Shown here piece by piece: positions 55,182 to 64,000 of a stretch of 64,000 nt of DNA; within the stretch, counting starts at the first letter, position 1, and every line of letters starts with the position of its first letter. This stretch comes from Onion yellows phytoplasma OY-M (GTDB taxonomy: Bacteria; Bacillota_I; Bacilli_A; Acholeplasmatales; Acholeplasmataceae). A program made the position numbers and the translations under genes. The notes under the pieces were generated by a model. That model was not told the origin of the DNA. It saw nothing but the letters and a program-made list of their open reading frames with translations, and ran no database searches. The DNA is taken from positions 592,590 through 656,589 of the forward strand of contig AP006628.2 of the NCBI GenBank assembly GCA_000009845.1, in the 5' to 3' direction.

Positions 55182-55218
55182 TAACAACACACCACCTCTT
55201 GGAAAGGAAACAAAAACT

Positions 55219-55427
55219 ATGTTAATTAAAAAAATATTTCCATCTTTACCGAGTAATCTCATCTTTTTCATCATTATCTTACTTTCATTTATTCCAATTA
55301 TAATCGTTTATTATGTCATTAAATTCTATCTTTTCACTGTCAAACTAAGTATTCACCAACTAAACAAAGGAATAATGGTTCAATTTTACCAATATTTAAC
55401 CAAGAAGCAACCAAATCACCATGTGGT
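55219..55427 (+). pseudogene. 71-aa membrane protein, 3' end fused to hflB DNA
   Basis: MLIKKIFPSLPSNLIFFIII..., as at 14981-15196, up to NHHV at CATGTGG (55420-55426). From there the DNA is hflB in another frame, so the end VNYLLKWTVSTKPKES is spurious. Confidence 0.75.
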
Positions 55428-56389
55428 CAATTACTTACTGAAATGGACGGTTTCCACCAAACCAAAGGAATCGTAGTAATTGCAGCTACCAATAGAATAG
55501 ATATTATAATGATGCCTTACTACGTCCAGGAAGATTTGACCGCAAAGTAACTGTTGGCTTGCCTGATTTAGAAGCAAGAGAAGCTATCTTAAAAATACAT
55601 ACCAAAAAGAAAAAAATAGCTACTGATGTTGATTTATTACAAATAACTAAAAGAACTCCCGGTATGTCAGGCGCAGAACTTGCAGCTATTGTAAATGAAG
55701 CTACCATCTTAGCTACTAAAAATAAACAAGAATCCATTACCATGAAAGATTTAGAAGAATCTATTGATAAAGTTAGTATGGGTCCTGCCAAAAAATCACA
55801 CAAAACTGAAGAAAAAGAAAAAATCATGACAGCTTATCACGAAGCAGGGCATGCCGTTATTGTAATGAAACACCCTCATTCAGAATCCAAAGTAAGAACC
55901 ATTATAATTACTCCAAGAGGAGGAGCTCTAGGTTATGTGTGGCACACTTCTGATAAAGAATATTTTAGTCAAACCGAAGATAAATTAAAATATGCTATAG
56001 TTTGCTCTCTAGGGGGAGCAGCAGCCGAAGAACTTTTTTGTAAATCTAGAACAAATAGAGTTTATTCAGATCTAAAATCAGTTACTCGCATTGCTTTTGG
56101 GATGGTTGCTTATTCTGGAATGAGTCCTTTAGGATATATTAATTTTGAACATTGTTCAGAACAAACTCGTTATCAAGTAGACCAAGAAGTTAAAAAAATA
56201 GTTGATGAATGTTATAAAACATCCAAAGAACTTTTAATAACTAATAAAACATTAGTTGAAAAAATAACCAAAGCTTTATTAGAAAAAGACAACCTCAACC
56301 AAAAAGAAGTTTATGCTTTAGATGAAAAAAATCAAACTCCAACAAAATCCAAAGCAAAAAGTAAACCAAAAAGAACAACAAGCAAATAA
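55428..56389 (+). pseudogene. hflB: ATP-dependent zinc metalloprotease FtsH, 3' fragment
   Basis: The frame QLLTEMDGFHQTKGIVVIAATNRIDI begins mid-AAA domain. A small frameshift near 55503 follows, then NDALLRPGRFDRKV (SRH/arginine fingers) and a complete M41 peptidase part (TAYHEAGHAVIVM HExxH; GGAAAEELF; SDLKSVTRIAFGM). Walker A and B, TM segments and start are missing. Without them it cannot form the normal membrane hexamer. It is the chromosomal border of the PMU region. Confidence 0.88.
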
Positions 56390-56397
56390 AAAATAAA

Positions 56398-56424
56398 AGA
56401 GTCCTTTTGGGACTCTTTTTTTGT
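56398..56424 (+). terminator. Intrinsic terminator after hflB
   Basis: AGAGTCC-TTTT-GGGACTCTTTTTTT. Confidence 0.85.
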
Positions 56425-56460
56425 TATATATTATATAAAAAAAGGGGGTATTATCAAAAA

Positions 56461-57446
56461 TCAAAAAAACAAATTAGGATTTGCTGTAAGATCATATTTT
56501 TTAGAAGCTTTAGTAATTTGGTTCTGATAATACGCTGCAATACCTATCATAGCAGCTTGATCAGTACAATATTGCAAACTAGGAAAAATAACTTCCAAGT
56601 TAGCAAAAGATGTCATAAACTTTTGTCTTAAACCAGAATTAGAAGCAACTCCACCAGTAACAATTAATTGTTTAGAACGATATTTGGTTAAAGCTCTTTT
56701 AGTTTTTTCATATAAAACATCAATAACACTAGCTTGAAAAGAAGTCACAAATCAGGAATGTTGATATCTTTTAGGTTTTGTTTCATCACTAAATTTACCA
56801 AAGTGCTTTTGAGTCCTGAAAAACTAAAATTCAGATTATCATTTTTTAAATAAGGGCGCACCAAATGATAAGTGTCTTTTCCTTGTTGGGCTAATTGATC
56901 AATCAAAGGTCCTCCAGGATAAGGCAGATTGAGGTTTTTAGCAATTTTATCATAAACTTCTCCTACCGCATCATCAAGAGTAGTGCCAAGAGGTTTGATT
57001 TGGAGGTGGTCCGTAAGATAAAAAAGATCGGTGTGTCCTCCAGAAACTAAAAGTACTAAGGCAGGAAAATTAATTTCATGTTCAATTTGAGCAGAATAGA
57101 TATGCCCTAATAAATGATTTACTCCCAAAAGAGGCTTTTGATAAGTGTAGGCAAAAACATTAGCGGCGTTAATGCCAACTAGCAACGAACCTACCAAACC
57201 AGGTCCTTGGGTAACTGCTACTAAATCAATTTCTTGGGGGGTAAGGTTCGCTTCTTTAAGGGCTTGTTGTAATACCAAAGTCATAAATTGAATATGTTTT
57301 CTAGAAGCTATTTCAGGGACTACTCCGCCAAAAATTTGATGATCTTTAATTTGGGAAAAAACTACATTAGAAAGCACTTTTTTACCATTTTGAGTAACTG
57401 CACAACTCGTTTCATCACAACTAGTTTCGATTGATAAAATATTCAT
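56461..57446 (-). CDS. tsaD: tRNA threonylcarbamoyladenosine synthase subunit TsaD, apparent frameshift
   Basis: N-terminal part: [20 protein letters not shown], HHxxH-type metal region ([10 protein letters not shown]...[11 protein letters not shown]), SGGHTDL and [11 protein letters not shown]-terminal part: [25 protein letters not shown]. The two are in different frames because one G is missing at 56746-56748 (GATTTGTGACT for expected GATTTGGTGACT, DLVTS). It catalyses the t6A37 tRNA modification with TsaB/TsaE and is essential in bacteria. A sequencing error or a very recent mutation is therefore more likely than a dead gene. Confidence 0.88.
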
Positions 57447-57533
57447 ATAATTTCCTTTTTATAATTTTATTTTTACATTAATAAATATAGTTTAAAATAA
57501 TTAAGTTATCTAAAAATGAAACAGTTAGGTTTT

Positions 57534-58049
57534 TTAAAAAGAAGGTTGATACCATTGATTATTTTCAATTATTTTAACTGCATTTTGATCTAATTGGTTT
57601 TTCCATTCTAAAATAGTTTTGGTTTGTATTATTTGGTTAGGTAAAATATCTGCTAAGGGAGCAAGGACAAAAATTCTTTCTAACATATAGGGATGAGGAA
57701 TAGTTAATTTAGGAGTTTTGCAAGTATGATTACCCAAAAAAAAAATATCTAAATCAATAGTACGCGGTCCCCATAATTCTAGTCGTTTTCTTTTGAGTTT
57801 CATTTCTACAGATAATAAAAAATCTAAAAAAAGTAAGGGAGGTAGGAAAGTTTTGATAAGAGCAGCAGCGTTTAAAAATAAAGGTTGGTCTGTTTTTCCC
57901 CAAGGAAGAGTTGCATACAAAGGAGAAACTTTCAAAACTTCGCATTGAGGATGCAAATTAATCATTTTTAAAGCAGTTTGTAAATTATTCTTTTTAGCTC
58001 CCAGATTACTACCAAGTCCTATGGCTGCTACATTGTTATTAAGTTTCAT
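57534..58049 (-). CDS. folK: 2-amino-4-hydroxy-6-hydroxymethyldihydropteridine pyrophosphokinase
   Basis: 171 aa. VAAIGLGSNLGAKKNNLQTA, LFLNAAALIKT, the HPPK signature LELWGPRTIDLDIFF and PHPYMLERIFVLAPL. It transfers pyrophosphate from ATP to the pterin in folate synthesis. Downstream of folP on the same strand with a 209-bp gap. Its presence suggests folate synthesis from pterin onward. Confidence 0.95.
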   Translation of the reverse strand: MKLNNNVAAIGLGSNLGAKKNNLQTALKMINLHPQCEVLKVSPLYATLPWGKTDQPLFLNAAALIKTFLPPLLFLDFLLSVEMKLKRKRLELWGPRTIDLDIFFLGNHTCKTPKLTIPHPYMLERIFVLAPLADILPNQIIQTKTILEWKNQLDQNAVKIIENNQWYQPSF

Positions 58050-58258
58050 TGTTTTATACGTTCTTTACTTGGGTATAGTTATAAAAAATAGAAAAATGTT
58101 TGCAAAATATTTGTTTTTAGAAAAATATTTGATAAGTTTGACAAGTCATAAATTCTTTTTTAAAAATGTGTTTTATTTGCGTTTTTTATGTTGCAAAAAT
58201 TAATGTTTTTCATTATTTTAAAAGGGATAATTTTAAAATATATTTAGGATAACAATAT
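58050..58258. other. folP-folK spacer
   Basis: AT-rich, no gene. Contains a promoter-like TTGACA-AGTTTGATA... on the complement is not convincing. Confidence 0.25.
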
Positions 58259-59140
58259 TTATATTTTTTTCATTAAAGTATCTGCTAAAAGCAAACTATT
58301 TTTATTCATTTTGACATTATGCACTCGAAAAATCGAAGCTCCTTTAGTTCTTAACAAAAAATTAGCAGTAGCAGTAATGGCATCTAATGATTCTACTTGC
58401 AAAAGGCTTTCAGTTGGAATTATTGCTTTAAGAAATCTTTTACGTGAAAGACCTACCAATATGGGTAGTTCCATTTTAGTTAATTGCTCAAATTCTTTTA
58501 TAATATCAAAGTTTTCATCAATGTTTTTTTCAAAACCAAACCCAGGGTCAATTACTATTGCCTCTGTTGCAATTTGGGCTTGTTTGGCAATTTCTAAGGA
58601 ATGATTTAAAAAATAAAATTGGTCTTGCAAGGCATTAGAAAGTTTTTTGCGATTTCTGCCTGTATGCATAATACAAACACCTGCATTTAATGAGGCAATT
58701 GTTTGTGCCATTTGAGGATTTTGTTGCAAGCCACAAACATCATTGATAATATGAGCTCCAGCTTTAATGGCTAATTTAGCGGTTTGAAAATGATAAGTAT
58801 CAACAGAAATAATGGCTTTAGGATGACGTGATAATTCTTTAATAACAGGCAAAATGCGTTTTTGTTCTTCTAAAGGAGTAATTGGGATTGCTCCTGGACG
58901 AGTAGATTCGCCTCCAATATCAATGATATCAACACCTTCTTTGAGACAACGAAGAGCATGATTAACTGCTTTTTGAGTAGTAAAATGTTGGTTTCCATCT
59001 GAAAAAGAATCAGGAGTAACATTAATAATTGCCATAATTAAGGCTTTATGAGAAATTTCAATTTGGCGGTTGTGAGCCAGTTTCCATATTTTAGGGTGTT
59101 TGGAATATAAATTAATTGTTTGATTGTTAAGTCCCATCAT
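58259..59140 (-). CDS. folP: Dihydropteroate synthase
   Basis: 293 aa TIM-barrel enzyme. IMAIINVTPDSFSDGNQH (pterin/pABA loop), DIGGESTRPGA, VDTYHFQTAKLAI, HIINDVCGL, VIDPGFGFEKNIDENFDII, VGLSRKRFLKAI and FRVHNV. It condenses pABA with dihydropterin pyrophosphate. Full length here. Start MMGLNNQ; two ATGs adjacent, either possible. Confidence 0.95.
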   Translation of the reverse strand: MMGLNNQTINLYSKHPKIWKLAHNRQIEISHKALIMAIINVTPDSFSDGNQHFTTQKAVNHALRCLKEGVDIIDIGGESTRPGAIPITPLEEQKRILPVIKELSRHPKAIISVDTYHFQTAKLAIKAGAHIINDVCGLQQNPQMAQTIASLNAGVCIMHTGRNRKKLSNALQDQFYFLNHSLEIAKQAQIATEAIVIDPGFGFEKNIDENFDIIKEFEQLTKMELPILVGLSRKRFLKAIIPTESLLQVESLDAITATANFLLRTKGASIFRVHNVKMNKNSLLLADTLMKKI

Positions 59141-59510
59141 AAACTTGGTTACCTTTATATCTATGTTTTATAATTTTAAGAATTGGAATAAAGTTATTTT
59201 GCCAAAAGATGTTTATTATTAAAGAGGGTTGCCAAAAGACACAAAAAATGTTTTTTCATCAATTCATTTTAGAAAAAAATAATAAGGCTAGGGGGGTTAT
59301 TAAAATAGATATTTTTATAACAAATTAATCTTTTTCTAAAATAAATGTCAAGGAAAAAAAGAAAAGACCGCGCTGATACGGTCTTCGCTTATTTGAAAAT
59401 TAAGTATTGAAATAAATAAGCAATTTATATAATTTAAAATTTTAAAGGAGCTTAAAATTAAAAATAGTTGTTACTTGCAAATCACAAATAATAAAAATAG
59501 CAAAACAATA
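59141..59510. other. Intergenic region with terminator
   Basis: 370 bp without a gene. A minus-strand terminator (GAAGACCGTATCAGCGCGGT CTTTTCTTTTTTT at 59350-59387) lies downstream of the exported-protein gene. An AAAGGAGCTTAAAAT stretch at 59444 on the plus strand precedes no ORF. Confidence 0.5.
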
Positions 59511-60104
59511 TTATGGTTTTTGTATGTTATATTTTATCTGTAATTGTTTTTCTTTAGTTTGGAATCCAGAAGGAAAAACTTTAGAAGCATAAATGGTAAA
59601 TTGAACAATAATTTTTTTTAAATTACCGTTTTTATCAATAATAACTGGTTTATTTTCATTGTCATAAGAAACAAAACTTTGTTGAGGTTGTTCTTTGTAT
59701 TTCCATAAAATCTGAACATTAAAAAAATCTTTTAATTGTTCGTTTAAATCAAGGTTTTCAAAAAAATAATTAATATCTAGTTTGGTATTTTTTCCGTTTA
59801 TAAAAGTTAATTTGTCATTTTGAGTTTTTAGAGTAGCTTCTTGTTCAAAAATAACTCTATCTGTTTGTTCTGTTGTCATTAAAAAACTATGTTCTGTAGG
59901 AACTAAAAATTTTTTATTGGTGTCGTGAAGATCTGCGGGTTTGGAAACTGACAATTCTGCAGGAGCAGCAATTTTTAATCCAAAATTACTATCCTTTTTT
60001 AATTTATGCCAATCTTCTATAGCATAAGCGATGGTTGTAATAAAAAAAATTAATACTAAAACCAAAAGTATTTTGAAAAAAAGTTTTTTTCTTTGGTAAA
60101 ACAT
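59511..60104 (-). CDS. Exported/membrane-anchored protein of the PMU-shared family
   Basis: 197 aa from ATG 60104 (MFYQRKKLFFKILLVLVLIF); an upstream GTG lacks spacing. One N-terminal TM/signal, then a beta-rich domain (FEQEATLKTQNDKLTFINGK; NENKPVIIDKNGNLKKIIVQ). PMU relatives: 37064-37672 and the end of 40877-41728. Core location and intactness suggest this could be the parental copy. Function unknown. Confidence 0.7.
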   Translation of the reverse strand: MFYQRKKLFFKILLVLVLIFFITTIAYAIEDWHKLKKDSNFGLKIAAPAELSVSKPADLHDTNKKFLVPTEHSFLMTTEQTDRVIFEQEATLKTQNDKLTFINGKNTKLDINYFFENLDLNEQLKDFFNVQILWKYKEQPQQSFVSYDNENKPVIIDKNGNLKKIIVQFTIYASKVFPSGFQTKEKQLQIKYNIQKP

Positions 60105-60328
60105 AGACACTTATTTGGTTCTTTCTAACATCAAGGATATAAAAATATAATGTAACTAAAATATAGCTACAATTTTATTGTATCTTAAAATAGCCAAAAA
60201 GATAATCAAAAAGATTGTTTAAGTGTTTTTTAAAGGTGGGTTTTAAAAGTTTTTGGGATAAAAAGTTTTGACTGTTCTAAAACTTTAAACAAAATCAGGG
60301 ATTAAAAAATAATGCATTCCATTATAAG

Positions 60329-61195
60329 TTAATCTGTAATTTCGTTAAGATAAAATCCAAATCCTTTATAGCCAATATGAGCTGCTACTACAGGAGAAAT
60401 AGCACCATAAAGAGTAGCTTTAATTTGGGGGTTAGCTAATTTTGTGATTTGTGCTAAAAGTTCTTTGGCATCTTTGTCATCATCTACATAAATAACTTGA
60501 ATATCAAGTTTATTATTTGCAGTTTTGTGTTCTAATATTTTTTTAAGACAATAATTAAAACAGTTTTTTAAGTTTCTTACTTTTTTTTCAATTGATAACA
60601 CTCCTTGTTGAAATTTTAAAATAGGATGTATTTTCAAAAGATTGCCAATTAAAAATCTAAATTTGGAGATACGTCCATTATAAGCTAATATTTTTAAATT
60701 ATTAACAGTGCATAACAAAAAGCCTTTTAGTTTTTCTTCATTGATTTTATCAGTGATTGTTTGAGGGCAAACATCAGGGTTTTGAGTAAGCCAATCATTG
60801 ATTCTTTGTAAGAAAAAATAAACTCCAGGACCAATATTTTGAGTATCAATAACAGTAATATTAGGATTGTTAAGCATTTTTTTAGCTAAAAGAGCACTAT
60901 TATGAGTACCACTTAGTTTACTGGATAAAGTTAAACAAATAACGTGTTTATATCCTAAGTCAAATTGTTCCTTGAAAGCTTTAATAAAAAGCTCTGGATT
61001 GGGTTGGCTGGTAGTTACTTTTTGTTTGTTTTCAATAAAATTTAGTAAAGTGGTATTGTCAATGGCACCATCCATATAGCTAGTTTCTCCAACAATTAAT
61101 GTTAAAGGCACTACTGAAATATCTTCAAAAAAGTTTTTGCCATAAGTATTTCCGCAAGTAGAATCAACTACAATGCCTAATTTTCGTTTATTCAT
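60329..61195 (-). CDS. DegV-family fatty-acid-binding protein
   Basis: 288 aa. LGIVVDSTCGNTYG, VVPLTLIVGETSYMDGAID, VTTSQPNPELFIKAF, CLTLSSKLSGTHNSALLA, VIDTQNIGPG and LLCTVNNLKILAYNGRISKF are DegV fold signatures. Usual family length 280-290. DegV/FakB-like proteins bind fatty acids for FakA-type kinases; no fakA is in this window. Confidence 0.9.
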   Translation of the reverse strand: MNKRKLGIVVDSTCGNTYGKNFFEDISVVPLTLIVGETSYMDGAIDNTTLLNFIENKQKVTTSQPNPELFIKAFKEQFDLGYKHVICLTLSSKLSGTHNSALLAKKMLNNPNITVIDTQNIGPGVYFFLQRINDWLTQNPDVCPQTITDKINEEKLKGFLLCTVNNLKILAYNGRISKFRFLIGNLLKIHPILKFQQGVLSIEKKVRNLKNCFNYCLKKILEHKTANNKLDIQVIYVDDDKDAKELLAQITKLANPQIKATLYGAISPVVAAHIGYKGFGFYLNEITD

Positions 61196-61323
61196 TTATT
61201 TGTTTCCTTTTCGTCTTTGATTGGTATATTTGGTTTGGGGGTTGAGGTTAGTTGGGATTGTTTTATTTTATAAAATGGGGTTGTATTTTATTTATTTTGT
61301 ATTTTGAAGAATTTTTATTTTAA

Positions 61324-62100
61324 TTAATTCATAAAAATAGCTAAATATTCTTTAAGTTTTTCTTGTTCGTTAGTTTGAAACATCATCCCTTCTAAAGCAA
61401 TAGAAATATTTCCTGTTTCCTCAGAGACAACAATTGTCATACTATCTGTAGTTTCGCTAATCCCTAAAGCTGCACGGTGACGCGAACCAGTTTTTTTGTC
61501 TAAGGAATCAGCTGATGAAGACAAGGTAAAATAGGCACTAGCGCACAAAATTTTATCTCCTCTAATAATAACTGCTCCATCGTGTAAAGGTGTGTTGAGA
61601 GCAAAGATGTTTAATAACAATTCTTTAGAAACATTACCATCAATTAAGATAGCTTTTTGGGCGTATTGTTCCAAAGTATTATTTTTTTCAATCGTAATTA
61701 AGGCTCCTATTTTACGAGAAGCAAGTTCTAAAGTAGCTTTAATAATTTCTTTTTGGGTATTATCTCCACCCATAAAAAAGTTTTGTCGTTTGATGTTCCA
61801 ATGCTTAGACCAATTATTAAAAGCAACTCTTAAATAAGGAGCTTTGATGATGATGATACTAGTTAGAATAAAATTTAATAAACAATCATAAATGTTTTCA
61901 GAAATATCTAAACTAAGATATCTTTTAAAAATAGGTTCAACAAAAGTATCATGGTAGCTTTTCAAACAATAAACAAGGGAAAATAACAGCAAAAATAAAA
62001 ATACCATATTTAAAACTTGATATTTGCGTAAGAAAAAATGAAAAACAATAAAGATACACAAAAACAAAAAAACTGTCCATAAAGGAGAAGTGCCAAACAT
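61324..62100 (-). CDS. cdaA: Diadenylate cyclase CdaA (YbbP)
   Basis: 258 aa from MFGTSPLWTVFLFLC (AAAGGAATTTCT site). Three N-terminal TM helices (about 1-90) and a DAC domain with GALITIEKNN, LHDGAVIIRGDKI (DGA) and GSRHRAALGISE (RHR) motifs. Makes c-di-AMP from two ATP, controlling osmolyte and potassium balance in Firmicutes and mollicutes. Confidence 0.93.
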   Translation of the reverse strand: MFGTSPLWTVFLFLCIFIVFHFFLRKYQVLNMVFLFLLLFSLVYCLKSYHDTFVEPIFKRYLSLDISENIYDCLLNFILTSIIIIKAPYLRVAFNNWSKHWNIKRQNFFMGGDNTQKEIIKATLELASRKIGALITIEKNNTLEQYAQKAILIDGNVSKELLLNIFALNTPLHDGAVIIRGDKILCASAYFTLSSSADSLDKKTGSRHRAALGISETTDSMTIVVSEETGNISIALEGMMFQTNEQEKLKEYLAIFMN

Positions 62101-62304
62101 AGAAATTCCTTTCAAAAATGATTATGATTGATAAATTGAAAAATTTGGGAGGCGAAAAAAGGGGCGATATTAGAAAGCAAAACAATCAATTTATAATTAA
62201 TTTTTAGCAAGCAAAAACCAAAGCAAACCATTTTATTTTGAAATAATAAATTTTGAAATAATAAAATAATAAAAGGATAAAATAACGAAATTAGTTAATA
62301 CAAT

Positions 62305-64000
62305 TTATAATAATTGTTTGTGTTTTTGAATAAAGATTTTTTTAGCCCATATCATAACTAATGAATAAATAACTACTAAAAATAACAAAAAGGAAAAAAT
62401 TGTAGGTTTTTCAAAAATTGATTTATCTAAATTAAGGGCTTGACTTACAATAGGCATTAAAGGAAGGAAAGTAGTAATTACCAAACCTAAACAACAACAT
62501 GACATAATAAGGAAAGAAGGAAGGTTTTTTTGATTGTTTTTAGCAATAATTTTGTCAGTTCGCAGTAAGAAAAGGGTTAATGTTTGTGACCACATTGAAA
62601 AAATAAACCAACTAGTTTGAAATAATTGTGGACTTTGGGATAAGTTTTTTAAAATAAATTTCATTCCAATTAAAAAAGCCACATCCAATAAGAAAGAAAA
62701 AAAACCAAACCATAACATAAAACTTTTAATACTTGCAAAATCCCATTTGCGTGGTTTTTGTAAATAAATATCATCAACATTATCAAAAGGAATAGCAAAA
62801 CAAATCAAATCATAGATAAGGTCTAAAAATAAAACTTGTAAAACTATCATAGGTTGAAAATTAAGACATAAACTAGCAAGCAAAATACTGAGGGAATTGG
62901 CAAAATTAGAAGATAGAGTAAATTTAATGTATTTAAGGGCGTTAGTATAGGTTTTTCTTCCTTCTACAACTCCTTGTTCTAAAACGATAAGTTGTTTTTC
63001 TAACAAAATAATATCTGCAATTTCTTTAGTAATTTCAGCACCACTATCAACACAAATACCTAAATTAGCTTGTTTCATAGCAGAAGCATCGTTAATTCCG
63101 TCACCCATAAAAGCAACGATATTGCCTTTTTGTTTAAAAACAGATACAATTCTTGCTTTTTGTTCGGGGGATAATTTAGTAAAAAGATTAGTTTTTTGAG
63201 AAGCTTCGTAAAGAGCATCATCACTTAAATTATCGATGATACTTCCTTGAAGACAATAAGTTGTTTGAATATTTAATTTTTGGGCAATAGCTTTGGTAAG
63301 AATATCGTTGTCTCCTGTAAGGATTTTAACAATAATACCTTTTTGTTGCAAAGAGGCAATAGTTTGGGTTGAACTTTCTTTAATAGGGTCTAAAAAAGTA
63401 AGCAATCCGATTAGAACCATTGATTTTTCTTCAATTTGTCCAGGAGTAAAACAGGGTTGTTGTTTGGGATTTGAGATAAGTTTTTGGGCTACTCCAACTA
63501 CGCGATAACCTTTTTGATTATAAGTTATGGTTTGTTGCAGGACTATTTGTTTGCTTTGGTCACTTAAAGGAACAACTTTGCCTTCAAGTTCTACATGATC
63601 ACAAATAGCAAGTATTTCTTCAATTGCTCCTTTAGTAATCATTTGTTGTTTTTGGGAAACATCTTGTATTACTACACTCATTTTTCTTCTTTTAAAATCA
63701 AAAGGAATTTCATCAATTTTGGTAAATTGCTCGGTGATTCCTTGTAAAAAAGGATGTAGAGTTTGGGCATTATTTGTTTTGGTAATAATGGCTTTATCAA
63801 TTAAACTTTTAAGCCCTGTTTGAAAAAAACTATTCAGATAGGCATGACGCAAAACGCGGATATCTTCGTTGCCATTAAGGTCTAAGAAATTTTCCAAAAA
63901 GATTTGGTCTTCGGTAAGGGTTCCTGTTTTGTCAGTAAATAAAATATTCATTGCTCCAAAACTAGAAATAGCATTTAGGTTTTTAACAATTACTTTGCGC
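62305..64000 (-). CDS. mgtA: Cation-transporting P-type ATPase (MgtA-like), 5' end outside window
   Basis: The C-terminal ~564 residues are present. The frame continues to the window edge (KVIVKNLNAISSFGAMN), so an ATG at 63951 is not the start. DKTGTLT phosphorylation site, KGAIEEIL nucleotide-binding, TGDN and MGDGINDASAM hinge motifs, then about six C-terminal TM helices. NAISSFGAMN resembles the MgtA (type IIIB magnesium) consensus rather than Ca pumps. Substrate is inference. Confidence 0.88.
   Translation of the reverse strand, partial: RKVIVKNLNAISSFGAMNILFTDKTGTLTEDQIFLENFLDLNGNEDIRVLRHAYLNSFFQTGLKSLIDKAIITKTNNAQTLHPFLQGITEQFTKIDEIPFDFKRRKMSVVIQDVSQKQQMITKGAIEEILAICDHVELEGKVVPLSDQSKQIVLQQTITYNQKGYRVVGVAQKLISNPKQQPCFTPGQIEEKSMVLIGLLTFLDPIKESSTQTIASLQQKGIIVKILTGDNDILTKAIAQKLNIQTTYCLQGSIIDNLSDDALYEASQKTNLFTKLSPEQKARIVSVFKQKGNIVAFMGDGINDASAMKQANLGICVDSGAEITKEIADIILLEKQLIVLEQGVVEGRKTYTNALKYIKFTLSSNFANSLSILLASLCLNFQPMIVLQVLFLDLIYDLICFAIPFDNVDDIYLQKPRKWDFASIKSFMLWFGFFSFLLDVAFLIGMKFILKNLSQSPQLFQTSWFIFSMWSQTLTLFLLRTDKIIAKNNQKNLPSFLIMSCCCLGLVITTFLPLMPIVSQALNLDKSIFEKPTIFSFLLFLVVIYSLVMIWAKKIFIQKHKQLL

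Noticed and set aside
55504-55827. Minus-strand frame opposite hflB
   Set aside because: Antisense shadow of the FtsH fragment.
58311-58604. Plus-strand frame opposite folP
   Set aside because: Antisense shadow of dihydropteroate synthase.

Overview
The window looks like a chromosomal segment of a phytoplasma, most likely aster-yellows/onion-yellows type ('Candidatus Phytoplasma'). The evidence is very low G+C, standard-code reading frames, tra5-type IS3-family transposases, multicopy dnaB/dnaG/tmk/ssb/HU/sigma genes typical of phytoplasma 'potential mobile units' (PMUs), and SVM-signal secreted effector genes. Species assignment is inference.

Layout. (1) Two inverted copies, A (196-6921, genes on -) and B (28919-35722, genes on +), of a ~6.7-6.8 kb element bounded by a perfect 12-bp terminal inverted repeat (TGTAGGCGATTA). 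It encodes seven small or membrane proteins, one of them with a hypervariable 10-residue repeat tail, and a large protein joining an N-terminal UvrD/PcrA-type SF1 helicase to a C-terminal HUH rolling-circle Rep domain. It contains no recognisable transposase or integrase. The gene set resembles a filamentous-virus or plasmid-like replicon and is the most interesting unit here. A has an intact Rep but frameshifts in three membrane genes. B has intact membrane genes but a broken Rep.

(2) 6922-28918 and 35723-55426 are PMU DNA. One nearly complete PMU runs on the minus strand from a sigma factor (40461) through dam, ssb, HU, AAA ATPase, YqaJ exonuclease, tmk, a nuclease-like gene, dnaB, dnaG and a putative initiator to an iteron-like AT-rich candidate origin (21.2-21.6 kb) and a tra5 IS. 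Element B interrupts it. Partial PMUs lie at 6.9-19.9 kb and 41.7-55.4 kb. A 5.66-kb segment (IS, origin, dnaG, dnaB, nuclease) is directly repeated at 19857-25533 and 41729-47383. Many PMU genes are decayed by homopolymer indels, stops or IS insertion.

(3) Effector slots at 12914-14892 and 53330-55127 lie between the same conserved neighbours (a 243/244-aa membrane-anchored protein and a 71-aa membrane protein). They hold secreted SVM proteins with a near-constant signal region and variable mature parts. One (53330-54139) is an SVM signal fused to an FtsH/M41-like metallopeptidase ending in a CaaX-type tail (CVIL).

(4) From 55427 to the end lies the core chromosome on the minus strand, apart from an hflB/ftsH 3' fragment at the PMU border: tsaD (frameshifted), folK, folP, an exported protein, a DegV protein, the diadenylate cyclase cdaA and an MgtA-like P-type ATPase running off the window.

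Data-quality warning: 35914-35943 is a 30-nt GC-rich block matching, from memory, the Clontech GenomeWalker adaptor followed by a StuI half-site. The join there is probably an assembly artefact. No tRNA, rRNA or CRISPR was seen.
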